Source of the DNA: Paenibacillus sp. FSL H7-0331
Lineage (GTDB): Bacteria; Bacillota; Bacilli; Paenibacillales; NBRC-103111
Assembly (NCBI RefSeq): GCF_001956045.1
Contig: NZ_MRTH01000004.1
Location: forward strand, 186,001-250,000
Length of the DNA stretch: 64,000 nt
Direction: 5' to 3'
A program made the translations under genes and the position numbers. Shown here in pieces: positions 62,741-64,000 of the stretch; the first letter of the stretch is position 1; each line of letters starts with the position of its first letter. The notes under the pieces were generated by a model. It was not told the origin of the DNA. It made no database searches and saw nothing but the letters and a program-made list of their open reading frames with translations.

Positions 62741-63583
62741 ATGACTGATCGTCTCGGAAATCGGGCTTGGCTGCTTCATTTTGCGATTGTTTCGCTCGGT
62801 GTCATCATGCTGTATCCGATCGCCTGGCTGATTGCCAGCTCATTTAAGCCCAGTAATCTGATTTTCTCTGATCCGGGTCTGTGGCCAACCGAGTTTACAT
62901 TAACCAATTACACGACCGGTTGGGCGGGATTTGCCAAAAACAAATTCAGCACCTTTTTTATTAACTCCTTTATCGTATGTGCCTTGTGTGTAATCGGCAA
63001 TCTGGTGTCAACATCCCTGACGGCGTTTGCTTTTGGCAGAATGGGCTTCATCCTGAAAAAGTTTTGGTTCGGTCTGATGTTGATGACGATTATGCTGCCG
63101 CACCATGTGACGATCATTCCACAGTATGTGCTGTTCCGCAATCTGGATTGGATCGATACGTATTTCCCGTTGTTTGTTCCCAAGTGGCTCGGAACCGAAG
63201 CGTTTTTCATCTTTTTGATGATCCAGTTCATACGTGGACTTCCCAAGGAGCTGGATGAATCGGCAAGAATCGATGGCTGTGGGCCGTTCCAGATTTATTG
63301 GCGCATTATTATGCCGCTATGCACGCCAGCGCTGATTACGACCGCCCTGTTCACCTTTGTCTGGACATGGGACGACTTTTTTACGCAGCTGCTATATCTG
63401 AACTCGGCCAAGCTGTTCACGGTTCCACTCGGTTTAAGACTGTTCATGGATTCATCAGGAGAATCGGCTTGGGGACCACTGTTTGCGATGTCGGTGCTTG
63501 CACTTGTGCCCAGCCTGATTATTTTCTTCTCGCTGCAAAAATATTTTGTGGAGGGTATTTCAACAACAGGAATTAAAGGTTAA
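62741..63583 (+). CDS. Sugar ABC transporter permease (MalG-type)
   Basis: This 280-residue membrane protein is the second permease: six likely membrane segments, the docking motif LDESARIDGCGPFQIYWR (Ser for Ala in EAA) and the C-terminal KYFVEGISTTGIKG. ATG 62741 has ATGGAGG upstream, inside the end of the preceding gene; an in-frame TTG at 62735 has no better site. It lies 29 bases before the DapA-family gene, so both are likely on one transcript. Confidence 0.92.
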   Translation: MTDRLGNRAWLLHFAIVSLGVIMLYPIAWLIASSFKPSNLIFSDPGLWPTEFTLTNYTTGWAGFAKNKFSTFFINSFIVCALCVIGNLVSTSLTAFAFGRMGFILKKFWFGLMLMTIMLPHHVTIIPQYVLFRNLDWIDTYFPLFVPKWLGTEAFFIFLMIQFIRGLPKELDESARIDGCGPFQIYWRIIMPLCTPALITTALFTFVWTWDDFFTQLLYLNSAKLFTVPLGLRLFMDSSGESAWGPLFAMSVLALVPSLIIFFSLQKYFVEGISTTGIKG

Positions 63584-63612
63584 TTAAAATTGAGATGAGA
63601 GGCGGAGTTAAA

Positions 63613-64000
63613 GTGAGTGTAAAAGCGAAGGAAGTACCTAATGGCGTTTGGCCGGTAATGCTAACCCCGTATACGAAAGACAATGAGGTTGATTATATCG
63701 CACTTGAGCAATTAATAGATTGGTATATCAAAAATGGCGTCCATGGATTGTTTGCGGTATGCCAATCCAGTGACATGGTTCAGCTTTCATTGGCAGAGCG
63801 GGTAGAGGTTGCACGTTTTGTCAAAGAGAAGGCGGCTGGAAGAGTGCCTGTTGTGGCATCAGGGCATGTATCCGAATCGTTCCAGCAGCAGCTGGAGGAA
63901 ATTAAACAAATATCGGCAACCGGTGTGGACGCTTTTGTGCTGGTAACGAACCGCCTCGCTCAAGAGCATGAGGACGACGAAGTATGGAAGGCCAATGCCG
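63613..64000 (+). CDS. Dihydrodipicolinate synthase/N-acetylneuraminate lyase family protein (partial)
   Basis: Only the first 129 codons lie in the window. The frame opens at GTG 63613 behind GAGGCGGAG (an in-frame ATG at 63595 is also possible). It gives GVWPVMLTPYTKDNEVDYIALEQLIDWYI in the family pattern and a GLFAVCQSSDMVQLSLAER segment where DapA has GTTGE-type residues; here Gly-Thr-Thr-Gly is replaced by CQSS. The remaining barrel, including the Schiff-base Lys, is outside the window. The family includes DapA, NanA and keto-sugar-acid aldolases or dehydratases. Linkage to a CUT1 importer favours a catabolic sugar-acid enzyme. Confidence 0.85.
   Translation, partial: MSVKAKEVPNGVWPVMLTPYTKDNEVDYIALEQLIDWYIKNGVHGLFAVCQSSDMVQLSLAERVEVARFVKEKAAGRVPVVASGHVSESFQQQLEEIKQISATGVDAFVLVTNRLAQEHEDDEVWKANA

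Noticed and set aside
1..64000. Phage, insertion sequence, toxin-antitoxin or antiphage defence genes
   Set aside because: No transposase, integrase, restriction or toxin families are apparent on either strand; the only mobile-like signals are the palindromes at 3026-3840.

Overview
The window reads as chromosome of a Paenibacillus-type member of the Bacillota. The signs are strong AGGAGG ribosome binding sites (with occasional GTG and TTG starts), many carbohydrate ABC importers of the CUT1 type, YesM/YesN two-component systems, AraC and DeoR regulators, cre-like sites, an S-layer-homology protein with YcdB-type repeats, and a Bacillus subtilis-like dct module. This assignment is inferred from gene content. 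I saw no rRNA, tRNA, phage or transposase genes.

Layout. (1) 1-14.8 kb is a carbohydrate or sugar-acid locus. It holds an AraC regulator, a PhyH dioxygenase, two LplB/YtcP-type permeases split by an 0.88-kb hairpin-packed spacer, an enolase-superfamily sugar-acid enzyme, a lipoprotein binding protein, a membrane AraC regulator, a GH2 glycosidase, a YiaK-like 2,3-diketogulonate reductase and a second, paralogous binding protein. (2) 15-22.2 kb is a second CUT1 importer followed by an overlapping histidine kinase, response regulator and binding-protein trio. (3) 22.2-29.4 kb has a frameshifted universal stress gene, then C4-dicarboxylate use: symporter, malic enzyme, DctR, DctS and a divergent DctB. 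(4) 29.5-36 kb has a VOC protein, a 56-residue protein, a LysM protein with eleven His/Gly repeats, a class II aldolase, two paralogous DeoR regulators and an unusual phosphofructokinase. (5) 36.1-42.9 kb is a third CUT1 importer with a PhyH enzyme, a TIM-barrel isomerase, an AraC regulator and a mutarotase. (6) 43-49.2 kb has a VOC protein, the YcdB/SLH surface protein, and a secreted protein divergent from a two-component system. (7) 49.2-55.2 kb has a methyltransferase divergent from a NikABCDE/Cnt-type metal importer, with two Zur-box-like palindromes between them. (8) 55.4 kb to the end has a YesM/YesN pair, a large binding protein, a fourth CUT1 importer and a truncated DapA-family gene.

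Taken together, most of the window senses, imports and breaks down plant- or polymer-derived sugars and organic acids. None of the CUT1 importers carries an ATPase gene here, so they presumably share an MsmX-like ATPase encoded elsewhere. The features most worth a second look are the hairpin island inside the first transporter operon, the Zur-like methyltransferase and metal-importer locus, the kinase/regulator/binding-protein modules, the His/Gly-repeat LysM protein and the DeoR-phosphofructokinase-aldolase locus.
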